DNA of 64,000 nt, from positions 46,430 through 110,429 of the forward strand of contig NZ_JAJNFB010000002.1 of the NCBI RefSeq assembly GCF_021043605.1. The letters are read 5' to 3'. The stretch comes from Borreliella americana. Lineage in GTDB: Bacteria; Spirochaetota; Spirochaetia; Borreliales; Borreliaceae. Position numbers and translations under genes: made by a program. Under the pieces are notes generated by a model. It was given only the letters and a program-made list of their open reading frames with translations, did no database searches and was not told where the DNA came from. This document shows positions 11,109 through 20,800 of the stretch, in pieces; the first letter of the stretch is position 1, and each line of letters opens with the position of its first letter.

Positions 11109-12479
11109 ATGGATATTAAAACTTTAAAAGGCTTTAAAGATTATTTACCTAAGGATTCTTTGATTCGAATTCATATTGTTAGACAGATATTTAGCATTCT
11201 TAGTTCTTATAATTTCGACTTAATAGATACTCCAGTTCTTGAATATTCAGATTTGCTTTTGAAAAAGAGTGGAGATGAGACCGAAAAGCAAATTTATAGG
11301 TTTAAGGATAATGGGGGCAGAGATGTTTCCATGCGATTTGATTTAACTGTTCCTTTTGCCAGATTTGTTGCTACAAATATTTCTACTTTAAAATTTCCTT
11401 TCAGACGCTCTCAATTTGGAAAAGTTTTCAGAGGAGAAAATTCTCAAAAGGGTAGATACAGAGAATTTATGCAATTTGACTTTGATATAGTTGGAGAGGA
11501 CAGTTTTAGGGGTGATGCTGAGATTCTTTCTGTTGTATATTATGGACTTGAAGAGATTTTTTTGAATTTTATAGAAGGTATTAATAAAAAATTTATTATT
11601 CATTATTCTCATCTTGGTATATTAAATTCTTTTTTTGAAAAATTAGGACTTAAAGAAAAATCTATTTTTATTTTAAGGAATATTGACAAAATAGATAAAA
11701 TAGGAATTGATAAGGTTAAAGAAGCGTTGCTTCTTGAGATTGAAAAAGAAGCAGTAGATTCAATCTTAAATTTAGTGAGCTTGCAAGGGACTTTTAAAGA
11801 TAAAATACAAGCTTTAAAAAGTATTTTAGGGGATAATGAGTCTATCAAGAGAGTAGAAGATGTTTTTCAGCATCTTAGTTTATTAAAAATTCAAGATTCT
11901 TTTAACTTAAATCTTAAAATATCGCGTGGGCTTGATTATTATACAGGGATTGTTTTTGAATCTGAGGTGTTTGGTAGTAATATGGGTAGTGTTTGTAGTG
12001 GGGGAAGATATGATAATTTGGTTTCTTCGTTCTCAAACTCTATTCAAAAAGTTTCAGGAGTTGGGGGATCTTTTGGTGTTGACAGAATAAAGGATATAAT
12101 TGATCTTGAAAAGTTTAGTTATGTTAAAATATTTGTAACTAAAGCTAGATCTAAAGTTTTGATTGTAAATTTAGATAGTGCTTTGCAAAATTATTATTAT
12201 GAACTTGCTACTAGGTTTAGAAATCATGATTATTCCAAGGTTAAAAATATTTCTTGTGAAGTCTATTTTAAAAATAAAAATGGTAAAAATATTAAAGAGC
12301 AAATAGAATATGCTTTAAGCAAAGAAATAAGATTTTTAATTTTTGTTGGTCAAGAAGAATATAAAGAAAATAAAATGAAAGTAAGGGATTTGACAAAAAA
12401 GGAAGAATTGCTGCTTTCTTTTGAAGAATCAATAAATCTTATCAAATGTAATGAAAAATTACTGTGCACCCCTTTTTAA
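11109..12479 (+). CDS. hisS: Histidyl-tRNA synthetase
   Basis: A class II aminoacyl-tRNA synthetase of 456 residues that charges tRNA-His. The N-terminus reads KGFKDYLPKDS, the normal HisRS entry. Motif 2 is seen around FGKVFRGENSQKGRYREFMQFD, and the histidine-specific HisA motif is GLDYYTGIVFE (about residues 275-285) followed by CSGGRYDNLV. The C-terminal anticodon-binding domain (about 335-456) is present. The length is slightly above the bacterial norm (about 420-430). AGAGGG at 11094-11099 precedes ATG 11109. A TATAAT at 11063-11068 with TTGCAT at 11038-11043 (19-base spacer) is a possible promoter. Confidence 0.95.
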   Translation: MDIKTLKGFKDYLPKDSLIRIHIVRQIFSILSSYNFDLIDTPVLEYSDLLLKKSGDETEKQIYRFKDNGGRDVSMRFDLTVPFARFVATNISTLKFPFRRSQFGKVFRGENSQKGRYREFMQFDFDIVGEDSFRGDAEILSVVYYGLEEIFLNFIEGINKKFIIHYSHLGILNSFFEKLGLKEKSIFILRNIDKIDKIGIDKVKEALLLEIEKEAVDSILNLVSLQGTFKDKIQALKSILGDNESIKRVEDVFQHLSLLKIQDSFNLNLKISRGLDYYTGIVFESEVFGSNMGSVCSGGRYDNLVSSFSNSIQKVSGVGGSFGVDRIKDIIDLEKFSYVKIFVTKARSKVLIVNLDSALQNYYYELATRFRNHDYSKVKNISCEVYFKNKNGKNIKEQIEYALSKEIRFLIFVGQEEYKENKMKVRDLTKKEELLLSFEESINLIKCNEKLLCTPF

Positions 12480-12525
12480 TTTTAAATGTTAATTATTTTT
12501 TGGAATTTTGGTAAAGACATTAGGA

Positions 12526-13674
12526 TTAATTTGCATTTTTATCTATCTTTCTAATTGTTATTGCATTTAAGGTAAGTTTGTTCTTTTTGTATTCTATTTG
12601 TCCAAGTATTTCAACATTGTCTTTAAAATCAATATCAATATCAAAGGTTGTTTTTGTTGGGATAATTCCTGAGAGTACATTTTTATTGTATCCTACATAG
12701 AAGTCAAATTGAATTATGTTATCTTTTTTTTCGATATTATTTACTACTCCTTCCCATTTTACATACACGTTTGAATATATTGATGGATCTTTTTTAATAT
12801 CTTTTAGGTTTAGATGTTCATTAAAGCTAATGAAATCTGGTCTTGATATAAAACTTGCAAGATTTTTGGCTTTTAGTTTTATTGATTCTGATGCATTTGA
12901 ATTTAATATTTTATTTATTTCTACTCTTGCAAAATTATCTTTTCCCTTTTTTAAATAAATTTTGATTTTTTCGAAAGAATTTTTAATTTCGTCGCTGGTT
13001 AGTATCAATATGAATTGACCTTCTTCATTTTTTATTTTTTCTTTGTTATTTATTTTAATGTCATCAATGTAAGCAGCAATATTGTTTAAATTTTTGTTTA
13101 TTTCTGTTTTTAGATTTGCGGATGTTTTTGTTTTTTGTTCATAAAAAACAAAATAGATTGCTAACATTGAAATAAATACAATCCCCCCTATGATGATTAT
13201 TATGATTAACTTTGTTGAATTTTTATCGGGTATTGCTTTAATTGTTGGAAACAATTTTTCATATAGGTTGCTATTTTTAAAAAAGGCAGAATCTTTGATA
13301 GGATTTTTTCGAATAATTTCAAGAGACAGCTCTGATCGATCCACTTCTTGATTTTCTTCTATCATTTTAAGCCATATATGAATAGCTTTTTCTTCTTTGC
13401 CTTGGCTTACTAAAAGTATAGCAATAGCTTGTTTTATATTTGATTCACCTGGGTTTAAAGTATAAGCTTTTTTAAGATATGTTTGAGCATTGCCAAGGTT
13501 CCCAATACGAAGATAAGACATTCCCAAGACATAGTGATACAAATAGTAATTTTTGTAGAAAAAAATTTCTTTTTCTAGGAGTTTTATTGCCTGTGAATAT
13601 TTTTTTGAATTATAGTAATAAATAGATTTATTGATAATTTTATTAGGTTCCATATAGCTAGAATTTGACTCCAC
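12526..13674 (-). CDS. TPR-containing membrane protein of unknown function
   Basis: A 382-residue protein with two or three tetratricopeptide repeats at the N-terminus (about residues 12-120, with ALxLLEKE, YHYVLGMSYLRIGNLGNAQTYLKKAYTLNPGE), one membrane helix at about 173-193 (LIIIIIIGGIVFISMLAIYF) and a C-terminal region that is probably periplasmic. With no N-terminal signal sequence, the TPR part should be cytoplasmic. The C-terminal part, with repeated KKxNKLTLNAITIRK-like strands, resembles a small beta domain but I recognise no family. It is divergent from another TPR gene at 13836 across 161 bases. A role in protein assembly at the membrane is only an inference from the TPRs. Confidence 0.72.
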   Translation of the reverse strand: MESNSSYMEPNKIINKSIYYYNSKKYSQAIKLLEKEIFFYKNYYLYHYVLGMSYLRIGNLGNAQTYLKKAYTLNPGESNIKQAIAILLVSQGKEEKAIHIWLKMIEENQEVDRSELSLEIIRKNPIKDSAFFKNSNLYEKLFPTIKAIPDKNSTKLIIIIIIGGIVFISMLAIYFVFYEQKTKTSANLKTEINKNLNNIAAYIDDIKINNKEKIKNEEGQFILILTSDEIKNSFEKIKIYLKKGKDNFARVEINKILNSNASESIKLKAKNLASFISRPDFISFNEHLNLKDIKKDPSIYSNVYVKWEGVVNNIEKKDNIIQFDFYVGYNKNVLSGIIPTKTTFDIDIDFKDNVEILGQIEYKKNKLTLNAITIRKIDKNAN

Positions 13675-13757
13675 AATTTTCTTTTTAATATTATAATATA
13701 AGATTTTCTTTAAAAGAATAATAAATGAAATATTGTTATTTTGCCTTAATTTCTTGT

Positions 13758-13785
13758 TTGACTAAAAATTGATAAATGATATAAT
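13758..13785 (+). promoter_or_regulatory. Strong sigma-70-type promoter for the 13.8-24 kb gene run
   Basis: TTGACT at 13758-13763 and TATAAT at 13780-13785 are separated by 16 bases. This is the best consensus promoter I can see in the window. It sits about 50 bases before the first gene of the plus-strand run that includes greA, recA, cmk and rpsA. Confidence 0.7.
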
Positions 13786-13835
13786 TATATAAAGTGTAGC
13801 GGGGGTTTGTATATATTGTTTAAAATGGTGGGAAT

Positions 13836-14780
13836 GTGTCATCAGAAAGAATCGTTGAATTGATTAAAGAGATTTATTTAGATTTTAGGAAAGGTAATTT
13901 CAAAGAAGCTTTAGTAAAATCTGAAGAGGCTCATTCTCTTGATTTTGATAATATTGAAATTCTAACAGCTTTGAAAAGTTCTGTGTATTGGAATGGTCAA
14001 GTTGAAAGCCTTGATAGAATAGGTCAAGATTATGAAAAGGCAGAATTTTTAATAAGAGAGTGGAATAATTTTGCAGGACGATATTTGAAAAAGATGGGTT
14101 GTAATTTTTTGCAAGGTCGCAATTCTATAAAATATTTTGTGTTTCAGACCTGTCTTTATATATATAAAAATATATACAAAATGCATCCAGAAAATTTGGA
14201 CCTTTTAATAAAAATTGCTAAGTCTTATAAAGGTATGGGAAATTACGAAAGAGCAATTAATGTTTTTTTGCAAATATTAGGAGATTTTAAAGATAACTCA
14301 GATGTTGTTGCAGAGCTTGCTGATTCTTATGCGTTGGTTGATGAAATTAAAGAAGCTAAAGTCTTATTCAGAGAGGCTTTTTTTATTAATCCTCAAAAGA
14401 TAGATATATATTCTCTTGAGTCTGATATGATTTTAAGATTAATAGATCTTATTAAGTCTGAAAGAAACATTTCAGACGATCTTATAAAAGAATGGATTCC
14501 TGTTTATGGCTCTCTTAATGGTGTTTTTAATATTAAAAGAGAGTTAAGGCCTATAGAGCTTGGACAGCTAAAGCAGTCTGTTTACAGTTTGCGCAATGAA
14601 CTTAAAGAAAAGTCTTATAGATCAATAAATGAGAGCATATTGCTTCCAAGGCTTATTAATAAATATTTTTGGCTTATTGATCATTATGTAAGGATAAAAG
14701 AAGATAGAGCACGTATTGATGAAATTTTGTTATACATAAAAGAAATAGACTTAGGTATTTATCAACAGTATGTAAATTAG
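13836..14780 (+). CDS. TPR-repeat protein of unknown function
   Basis: A 314-residue, apparently cytoplasmic protein with no signal peptide or membrane helix. Helical repeats of TPR type are visible at about 8-45 (DFRKGNFKEALVKSEEAHSL) and 120-200 (LLIKIAKSYKGMGNYERAIN, VVAELADSYALVDEIKEAKV, LFREAFFINPQ). The start is GTG 13836; the ATG overlapping it is out of frame and closes after a few codons. GGTGGG just upstream serves as ribosome binding site. It lies 37 bases before greA, which itself has a helical-repeat N-terminus, so the two products may act together; that is inference from position. I recognise no specific family. Confidence 0.7.
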   Translation: MSSERIVELIKEIYLDFRKGNFKEALVKSEEAHSLDFDNIEILTALKSSVYWNGQVESLDRIGQDYEKAEFLIREWNNFAGRYLKKMGCNFLQGRNSIKYFVFQTCLYIYKNIYKMHPENLDLLIKIAKSYKGMGNYERAINVFLQILGDFKDNSDVVAELADSYALVDEIKEAKVLFREAFFINPQKIDIYSLESDMILRLIDLIKSERNISDDLIKEWIPVYGSLNGVFNIKRELRPIELGQLKQSVYSLRNELKEKSYRSINESILLPRLINKYFWLIDHYVRIKEDRARIDEILLYIKEIDLGIYQQYVN

Positions 14781-14817
14781 TTGCTTGATGCTAAAAAATC
14801 GATATTAGGAGAGTTTG

Positions 14818-17523
14818 ATGTCTAATGTTACTACCATAGAGAAATTAGATAGTATTTTACAAGAAGATAAATGGACAAGAATAGTTGTTAATAATTATTC
14901 TCTTGCCAAAATAAAAGAATTGGATGATTTGATAGATAATATTATTGATGAGGGGTTAACAGAGGATGTTCTTGATATTTGTGGCAGGCATTTAAAGGAT
15001 GTTAAAAAAAGTATAGCGGGTCTTTATATTTCTGGAATGCTCATATATAGTAGGCGACCCTTAAATGATATGAATTTGCTTGCCGTTATTGATTTGTTTT
15101 CTCAAAATTTAAAATGGGCTCTTGTTGAGCATATATGCAATGAAATGCTTTTAATTTCTGAGAATAAGCATGCTCTTTATACTCTTGCAAAAATATATGC
15201 TCAGAACAATGAAAATGAGAAGCTTCCAAGTATTTGGACTAGAATTGTTGAAGCAGATATTGACGATACTGTGTTTGTTAGACAGCTTGCTACTTATTAT
15301 GAAACTATTGATTTGCAAAAATCAATTTTCTATTTTAGAAAAGCCATTTATCGTTTTATTGATAAAAAACAAATGTCAGGAATCAGAGAAGTATGGGCTA
15401 AGCTTATTCATTATGTTTCGGATGATTTTGATTCTTTTTTGCTTATTTTGCAAAAAATTGAAAAAGATCTTGGATTTAAAAAGGCCATAGTTCTTTATGA
15501 GGATTTATTTGATCATTATTCTTTGACTGATAATGTTGATGAGACAATAGAAATTTTAAAAGGTATTTTAAAGCTTGATAACAAAAATCATAAGGCAAGA
15601 GAAAATTTGGTTAAATTTTTAAGAAAAAGATATAAAGATGTTAAAAATATTGAAGATTATCTTGTAAAGTCTGATATTGAAAACTTAGATAAGAACTTTG
15701 TTGATGTATATTCAGACTTTGAAAAATATTTGTTTTTTGCAAAAGGTAATTTTGTTTATCATCAGACTTGGTCTGTTGGAATAGTAAGGGGTGTAAATGA
15801 TAATGGCATTACTGTTGATTTTGTTTCCAAAAGAGGGCATTTTATTGGTTTTGATATGGCTATGTCGGCTTTGTCTCCTCTAAGCAGAGAGGATATTAGA
15901 GTATTAAAAGCTGTAACGCCTAGAGAGGAACTTGCAGATAGAATAAAAAAAGATATTGAGTGGGCTATAAAGGTTATTATAAAAAGCTATAAAGCCATTG
16001 ATTTAAAGGGAATAAAAAAAGAGTTAGTTCCAAGCTTGATAACTCAAAGTTCTTGGAATTCATGGAGTTTGAAAGCAAAGCAAATTTTAAAGGATAATCC
16101 CCATTTTGTTATGGATTCTGGCAAGCTTGATTGTTATGTATATAATGAGAGATCTTCCAATTTGAATGAAAAAATGTATGATAAATTTAAGATTGAGAAA
16201 GATTTTTATAAAAGATACGAGATATTTATAAACTATTGTAATGTTAAGGGAATTGCTAAGGATTTGCATATTGAAGAAGAGATGCTTAATTATTTTTTAA
16301 TTTATGTTAACAATTTTACAAAGGTTGATCATCATGTTATAAGTTCTTACGTTATTCTTAAATCTTTAGGTAATTTTTCTGAAGAATTGCCATCAAAAGT
16401 TAATATAGAAAAAGATGTTAATTTGGAATCTCTTTTAAAAGAATATCCAAAAGGAATAGTGGATCTTTTTGATTCAATTTTGAATGCAGAAATTAAAAAA
16501 GAGTTAGTTGTTTTGATTAAAAAAGAACTAAGCAATTGGATTTTATACTACAAAGAACTTTTTCCTCATTCTGTTAATAAGAGATTGGTTGAATCGCTTT
16601 ACAAAGAAGATCCCAGAGAAGTAGAAAAATTATTTAACTATGTTATAAAAAATTATAAGATCTATAAAGATGCTTATATTTGGATTTTGAAGCATTATAA
16701 AACTTATTCTATAGAGTTGAGTTATTCAGATTCGGATCTTTTATCCAATTTGATTAAAATTTTAACAGATAGTGTTATCAAAATTAATAATAAAAATAAT
16801 TCTGTTGCAAGTAAAAGAATTTATAAAATGGCAATTAATCTTTTAGTTAAAGATGGATATCTTAAATCAGTCTTAGAGGTCGCGAGGGATGAAGAGCTTG
16901 CAAAAAGGGTTTATATGACTTGTTTTTATGTAAAAGATTTCCCGCCAAAGGATCTTTTAGAGATTAAATCTATAATAAGGCAATTATTTGATTCGGTTGA
17001 GTTTGAAGATGAGAAGATGCGGCTTGCAGGCGAGAGAATGGAAATTGGATTTTTAACCATATTAAGTTCTTTGAATAAAAAGCAAAAAGAGCTTAAACAT
17101 TTAAAAGAAGTTGAAATTCCAGAAAATTCAAAAGAAATTGGAAAAGCTCGTGAACTTGGCGATTTAAAAGAAAATGCTGAATATCATTCTGCTAAGGAAA
17201 AACAACAGTTTTTGACAAAAAGGTTAAATTCCTTAATGTTGGAAATAGAAAATGCAAAAGTTATAGATACTAAGGATCTTCAAAGTTCTGTTGTTGGTTT
17301 TGGGACTAAGGTTGTCATTTTAAATGAAGCTACAGGTAAAGATGAATCTTATTTAATACTTGGACCTTGGGAATCAAACCCCGATAAAGGCATTATTTCA
17401 TATAAATCGCCTTTTGGAGAAAATTTGCTTGATTCTAGAGAAGGGGACAGGCTTAATTTTGTTATAAATAATACTAATTTTAGATATTTTGTAAAGAAAA
17501 TAGAACCCATAAAATTTAGTTAG
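14818..17523 (+). CDS. greA: Transcription elongation factor GreA with very long N-terminal extension
   Basis: A 901-residue protein whose last 160 or so residues are a GreA factor, while typical GreA has about 158 in all. GreA rescues backtracked RNA polymerase by stimulating transcript cleavage. The coiled-coil tip is intact: [20 protein letters not shown] (about residues 775-795) keeps the acidic Asp and Glu that work in the polymerase secondary channel, and the C-terminal FKBP-like domain is recognisable ([16 protein letters not shown]). The first ~730 residues are alpha-helical TPR-like repeats, with a small beta segment near residues 310-360 ([21 protein letters not shown]). ATG 14818 is chosen with AGGAGAG upstream. 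Long GreA proteins also occur in chlamydiae, from memory. Confidence 0.9.
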   Translation: MSNVTTIEKLDSILQEDKWTRIVVNNYSLAKIKELDDLIDNIIDEGLTEDVLDICGRHLKDVKKSIAGLYISGMLIYSRRPLNDMNLLAVIDLFSQNLKWALVEHICNEMLLISENKHALYTLAKIYAQNNENEKLPSIWTRIVEADIDDTVFVRQLATYYETIDLQKSIFYFRKAIYRFIDKKQMSGIREVWAKLIHYVSDDFDSFLLILQKIEKDLGFKKAIVLYEDLFDHYSLTDNVDETIEILKGILKLDNKNHKARENLVKFLRKRYKDVKNIEDYLVKSDIENLDKNFVDVYSDFEKYLFFAKGNFVYHQTWSVGIVRGVNDNGITVDFVSKRGHFIGFDMAMSALSPLSREDIRVLKAVTPREELADRIKKDIEWAIKVIIKSYKAIDLKGIKKELVPSLITQSSWNSWSLKAKQILKDNPHFVMDSGKLDCYVYNERSSNLNEKMYDKFKIEKDFYKRYEIFINYCNVKGIAKDLHIEEEMLNYFLIYVNNFTKVDHHVISSYVILKSLGNFSEELPSKVNIEKDVNLESLLKEYPKGIVDLFDSILNAEIKKELVVLIKKELSNWILYYKELFPHSVNKRLVESLYKEDPREVEKLFNYVIKNYKIYKDAYIWILKHYKTYSIELSYSDSDLLSNLIKILTDSVIKINNKNNSVASKRIYKMAINLLVKDGYLKSVLEVARDEELAKRVYMTCFYVKDFPPKDLLEIKSIIRQLFDSVEFEDEKMRLAGERMEIGFLTILSSLNKKQKELKHLKEVEIPENSKEIGKARELGDLKENAEYHSAKEKQQFLTKRLNSLMLEIENAKVIDTKDLQSSVVGFGTKVVILNEATGKDESYLILGPWESNPDKGIISYKSPFGENLLDSREGDRLNFVINNTNFRYFVKKIEPIKFS

Positions 17524-17536
17524 GGAAAATTTAAGA

Positions 17537-18634
17537 ATGTCAAAGTTAAAGGAAAAAAGGGAAAAAGCTGTTATTGGCATAGAAAGAGCAAATAAAGAGG
17601 AAGCTATTGAACTTGCAAGAATTCAAATAGAAAAAGCTTTTGGGAAGGGAAGTCTTATTAAGATGGGAGAATCTCCTGTCGGAAAAGGTATAAAAAGCAT
17701 CTCAAGTGGATCTATTGTATTAGATGAGGCTCTTGGTATTGGTGGATATCCTAGGGGGCGCATAATAGAAATTTTTGGCCCTGAGTCGTCTGGCAAGACC
17801 ACTTTAACCCTTCAAGCGATTGCTGAGGTGCAAAAAGAAGGCGGGATGGCTGCTTTTATTGATGCTGAACATGCTCTTGACCCTGTTTATGCAAAAGCTT
17901 TAGGAGTTAATGTTGCAGAACTTTGGCTTAGTCAGCCTGATACCGGAGAGCAAGCCCTTGAGATTGCTGAGCATTTAATCAGAAGTGGCGGTGTTGATTT
18001 GATTGTAGTTGATTCTGTAGCAGCTTTAACCCCCAAATTAGAGATAGATGGAGAAATGGGGGATTCTCAGATCGGTCTTCAAGCAAGACTAATGAGCAAG
18101 GCTCTTAGAAAGATTACCGGCATACTTTCTAAATCCAATACTTGCATTATGTTTATTAATCAAATAAGGATTAGGATTGGTGTTATGTTTGGTAATCCTG
18201 AGACTACTACTGGCGGGAATGCTTTAAAGTTTTATTCATCTCTTAGACTTGAGGTTCGAAAGATTGAACAAGTAACTAGATCAGGTTCAAGTGATGATGT
18301 TATTGGGAATAAGATTAGAGTTAAGATTGTAAAGAATAAGGTTGCTCCACCTTTTCGTAAAGTAGAATTGATAATTTATTTTGGTAAAGGTATCTCAAGA
18401 GAAGCTGGTATTTTAGATGCTGCCGTTAAGTATAATTTAATACAAAAAACAGGCTCGTGGTATTCATTAGGAGATAGCAAGTTGGGGCAAGGAAAAGAGA
18501 GTGTTATTGAGTATCTTAGCAAAGAAGTAGAACTTGCAAATGATTTGGATAAGAGGCTTAGAAAAATAATTTTTAATAATTTTGATCAAGAGTATGATAA
18601 TTTTATTGAATTTAAAGAAGATGAATCTAAGTAA
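17537..18634 (+). CDS. recA: Recombinase RecA
   Basis: A 365-residue RecA that forms ATP-dependent filaments on single-stranded DNA and drives homologous strand exchange. Walker A is GPESSGKTT (about residues 80-88), Walker B is [10 protein letters not shown], the L1/L2 DNA-binding loops are present, and MFINQIR is followed by the TTGGNALKF segment. The start ATG 17537 follows AGGGAAA. The C-terminus is acidic (EFKEDESK), as usual for RecA. It is 13 bases downstream of greA in the same strand run. I see no SOS-type operator close to it, and the neighbouring frame gives no room for a separate promoter. Confidence 0.97.
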   Translation: MSKLKEKREKAVIGIERANKEEAIELARIQIEKAFGKGSLIKMGESPVGKGIKSISSGSIVLDEALGIGGYPRGRIIEIFGPESSGKTTLTLQAIAEVQKEGGMAAFIDAEHALDPVYAKALGVNVAELWLSQPDTGEQALEIAEHLIRSGGVDLIVVDSVAALTPKLEIDGEMGDSQIGLQARLMSKALRKITGILSKSNTCIMFINQIRIRIGVMFGNPETTTGGNALKFYSSLRLEVRKIEQVTRSGSSDDVIGNKIRVKIVKNKVAPPFRKVELIIYFGKGISREAGILDAAVKYNLIQKTGSWYSLGDSKLGQGKESVIEYLSKEVELANDLDKRLRKIIFNNFDQEYDNFIEFKEDESK

Positions 18635-18648
18635 TATGGAAAATTTAA

Positions 18649-19413
18649 ATGTCTGAGTTGGATAGTTATTCTATCAGTCTTGATAATTTTACAGGTGGAA
18701 TAGAGCTTTTTTTTGAATATGTTAGTATGAATAGACATGTTCTGAGGACTTTGAGTTTAAATCAAATAATTGAAGAATTTATATCTGTTTCAGGTGACCT
18801 TGGTATAAGCATTCAGGGATTGATTGATTTTTTTTATTTTGCTAATAATTTGTTTTATTGGAAAACTCAAATTTTATTTCCACTTAAGCTTGAATACAAA
18901 AATAAAGCTGAGCGCAAAGTTGTGGGAAAATTAATATGTTCTAGCAAGAATAGAGAAACTGAAAAATTACAATTAAATCAAGCAAAAAATTTTAAATTCT
19001 ATGACTCAAAAATGATTGAAGAGTTTATTTTTAGCAATAGTGATAATTTTGTTAAAAATATTAATGCTATTGCTAATAATAATAAAAAGAGAAATTTAAA
19101 GAGAAAGTCTGGCGCATTTAAGAAGAAAGTTATTAATAAAAATTTTTTGTGTGATAAAAAATTTAAAGCCGTTTGTAATAAATATGAATTGAAAATTTTT
19201 GAGAAAAAGATGAAAATTATTTCTATCTTAAATAAAGAGAGTAGCATAGTTTTTGATTCTCTTTTGGATTTTAATGCCGATAATTATTCTTTTGAGAGAT
19301 TTTCTTATTTTTTAGTATCTCTTGAGTGCCAAATGCTTAATATTGTAAATTTAGGATATTTAAATAACAAATTAGTATTGTATCGAGGTTGTAAAATTAA
19401 TGATTGCACTTAA
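18649..19413 (+). CDS. scpA: Divergent ScpA, SMC-associated kleisin
   Basis: A 254-residue protein that resembles ScpA at both ends. ScpA bridges SMC heads in bacterial condensin. Residues about 8-25 (SISLDNFTGGIELFFEYV) align with the ScpA hallmark F-GPLDLLL, with GG-IELFF here. Residues about 60-80 (FFYFANNLFYWKTQILFPL) match the MAA-LL-KS-LLP segment. The C-terminus (about 215-245, FSYFLVSLECQMLNIVNLGYL) matches the winged-helix LA-LEL segment. The middle is lysine- and asparagine-rich and poorly conserved. No scpB follows; the next gene overlaps by 14 bases and is a pseudouridine synthase, a common downstream neighbour of scpAB elsewhere. That synteny supports the call. Confidence 0.75.
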   Translation: MSELDSYSISLDNFTGGIELFFEYVSMNRHVLRTLSLNQIIEEFISVSGDLGISIQGLIDFFYFANNLFYWKTQILFPLKLEYKNKAERKVVGKLICSSKNRETEKLQLNQAKNFKFYDSKMIEEFIFSNSDNFVKNINAIANNNKKRNLKRKSGAFKKKVINKNFLCDKKFKAVCNKYELKIFEKKMKIISILNKESSIVFDSLLDFNADNYSFERFSYFLVSLECQMLNIVNLGYLNNKLVLYRGCKINDCT

Positions 19414-20149
19414 AACCCCTAGAGTTCACGTTTTTTTAGCTGAAAAGGGAGTAGGGTCAAGAAGATTTTGCGAGGAGCTGATAAGAAAGAAACTTGTAAG
19501 AGTTAATAACACTATTGCCAAGCTTGGGGATAAAGTATCTTTAGGCGATAGAATAATTTATAAAAAACAGATTTTTGTTTTTAAAGATCTTCAAATTAAT
19601 AATAAAATTTATCTAGCTCTTAATAAGCCTAGAAATTATTTATGTTCCAATTTTGATGTTAATAGAAGAAAATTGGCAATATCTTTAGTTCAGCCTTTAT
19701 TTAAAGAGCGTGTGTTTTCAATTGGTAGGCTTGATTTTAAAAGCTCTGGACTTTTATTATTCACCAACGATGGTAAATTTGCAAACGATATTATTCATCC
19801 AAGGCAAAAAATCGAAAAAGAATATATTATTGAATCAAAAAAAGATATTGATGAAAATTTGCTTATTTCTTTTAAATCGGGTATAAAGGTAAAAAAAGAA
19901 TTTTTTAAATTAAAATCTTATGAAATTTTAAATAAAAATTCTGCTAGATTGATTTTAGATGAAGGAAAAAATAGAGAAATAAGAAAAGTGTTTTTAAGTA
20001 AAAATATTTTTTTAAAAAAAATTCATAGAATTAGAATTGGCAATATTAGTTTGGATAGTTTAAAGGAAGGCCAAGTAAAAATTGTTCCGTTATCTAAGAT
20101 AAATAGTTTAAAATCCAGGTTGGAGAAATTAAATGATAGTAGCAATTGA
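19400..20149 (+). CDS. RsuA/RluB-family 23S/16S rRNA pseudouridine synthase
   Basis: A 249-residue enzyme that isomerises a specific uridine in ribosomal RNA. An N-terminal S4 RNA-binding domain (RVHVFLAEKGVGSRRFCEEL at about 6-25, then KLVRVNNTIAKLGDKV) is followed by the catalytic domain with the active-site motif GRLDFKSSGLLLFTNDG (about residues 112-128; the Asp is the nucleophile). LDEGKNREIRKVF is the second conserved motif. The ATG at 19400 overlaps scpA by 14 bases, and its own end overlaps cmk by 17, indicating tight coupling. RluB is favoured over RsuA by synteny with scpA and cmk, but substrate is not proven. Confidence 0.88.
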   Translation: MIALKTPRVHVFLAEKGVGSRRFCEELIRKKLVRVNNTIAKLGDKVSLGDRIIYKKQIFVFKDLQINNKIYLALNKPRNYLCSNFDVNRRKLAISLVQPLFKERVFSIGRLDFKSSGLLLFTNDGKFANDIIHPRQKIEKEYIIESKKDIDENLLISFKSGIKVKKEFFKLKSYEILNKNSARLILDEGKNREIRKVFLSKNIFLKKIHRIRIGNISLDSLKEGQVKIVPLSKINSLKSRLEKLNDSSN

Positions 20150-20798
20150 TGGGCCTTCAGCATCAGGGAAAAGCTCAATTGCAAGAGAGCTTGGTTTAAA
20201 ACTGAATTATAAATTTATAAGTTCTGGACATCTTTATAGAATAATAACTTTAATTGCTCAAAGATCTCTTATGAATAGCTGCGATTTTATTAGTGAGGAT
20301 AGTCTTTTAAATTTGATTCTTGAGAATGATATAAGTTTTAATAATTCCACTTTTTTGCTTAATGGAGAGAATGTTGAAAATCAAATTTTAAATGATAAAA
20401 TTGATTTTCAAGTTTCTTTTTATTCTTCTTATGTTGGCATAAGAAACATTGTGAATAAAAAGTTAAGAGAGGTTGTTAAATTTAGCGACGATAATTATAT
20501 AATAGAAGGTAGAGATATTACTACTGTAGTTTTTCCAGAATCTGAATTTAAAATATATCTTGATGCTTCTGTTAAAGTTCGAGCTTTGAGGCGATATGAA
20601 CAAAGAAATGGGAATGAAACTTTAGAAGAATTAGAGCGTACTCTTAAAAGAAGAGATGATGTTGACAAGAAAAAACAATATGGTAAGTTAAAATTATCAA
20701 AAGGGGTTTTTTACCTTGATACAAGCTACAAAGGATTAGACGATGTATGTAATATTATAATAGAAAAGTTTAATTTGAAAAAAGTAAGAGAGAGGTGA
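20133..20798 (+). CDS. cmk: Cytidylate kinase
   Basis: A 221-residue kinase that phosphorylates CMP/dCMP from ATP. The N-terminal P-loop is IAIDGPSASGKSSIARELG (about residues 4-22). The CMP-binding segment SSGHLYRIITL corresponds to the usual SGAMYR-A region, and IEGRDITTVVFPESEFKIYLDAS is the canonical GRDIGTVVFP block. The Lys/Arg-rich lid with ERTLKRRDDVDKKK follows. Start ATG 20133 lies inside the preceding pseudouridine synthase gene. The cmk-rpsA order, with rpsA starting after the cmk stop, is the classic bacterial arrangement. Confidence 0.94.
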   Translation: MIVAIDGPSASGKSSIARELGLKLNYKFISSGHLYRIITLIAQRSLMNSCDFISEDSLLNLILENDISFNNSTFLLNGENVENQILNDKIDFQVSFYSSYVGIRNIVNKKLREVVKFSDDNYIIEGRDITTVVFPESEFKIYLDASVKVRALRRYEQRNGNETLEELERTLKRRDDVDKKKQYGKLKLSKGVFYLDTSYKGLDDVCNIIIEKFNLKKVRER

Positions 20799-20800
20799 GA

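Noticed and set aside
12716..12958. Antisense reading frames inside many genes (for example here, and 2550-2792, 5826-6143, 52488-52730)
   Set aside because: They lie opposite well-recognised genes, lack ribosome binding sites and show biased composition typical of shadows of AT-rich coding DNA.
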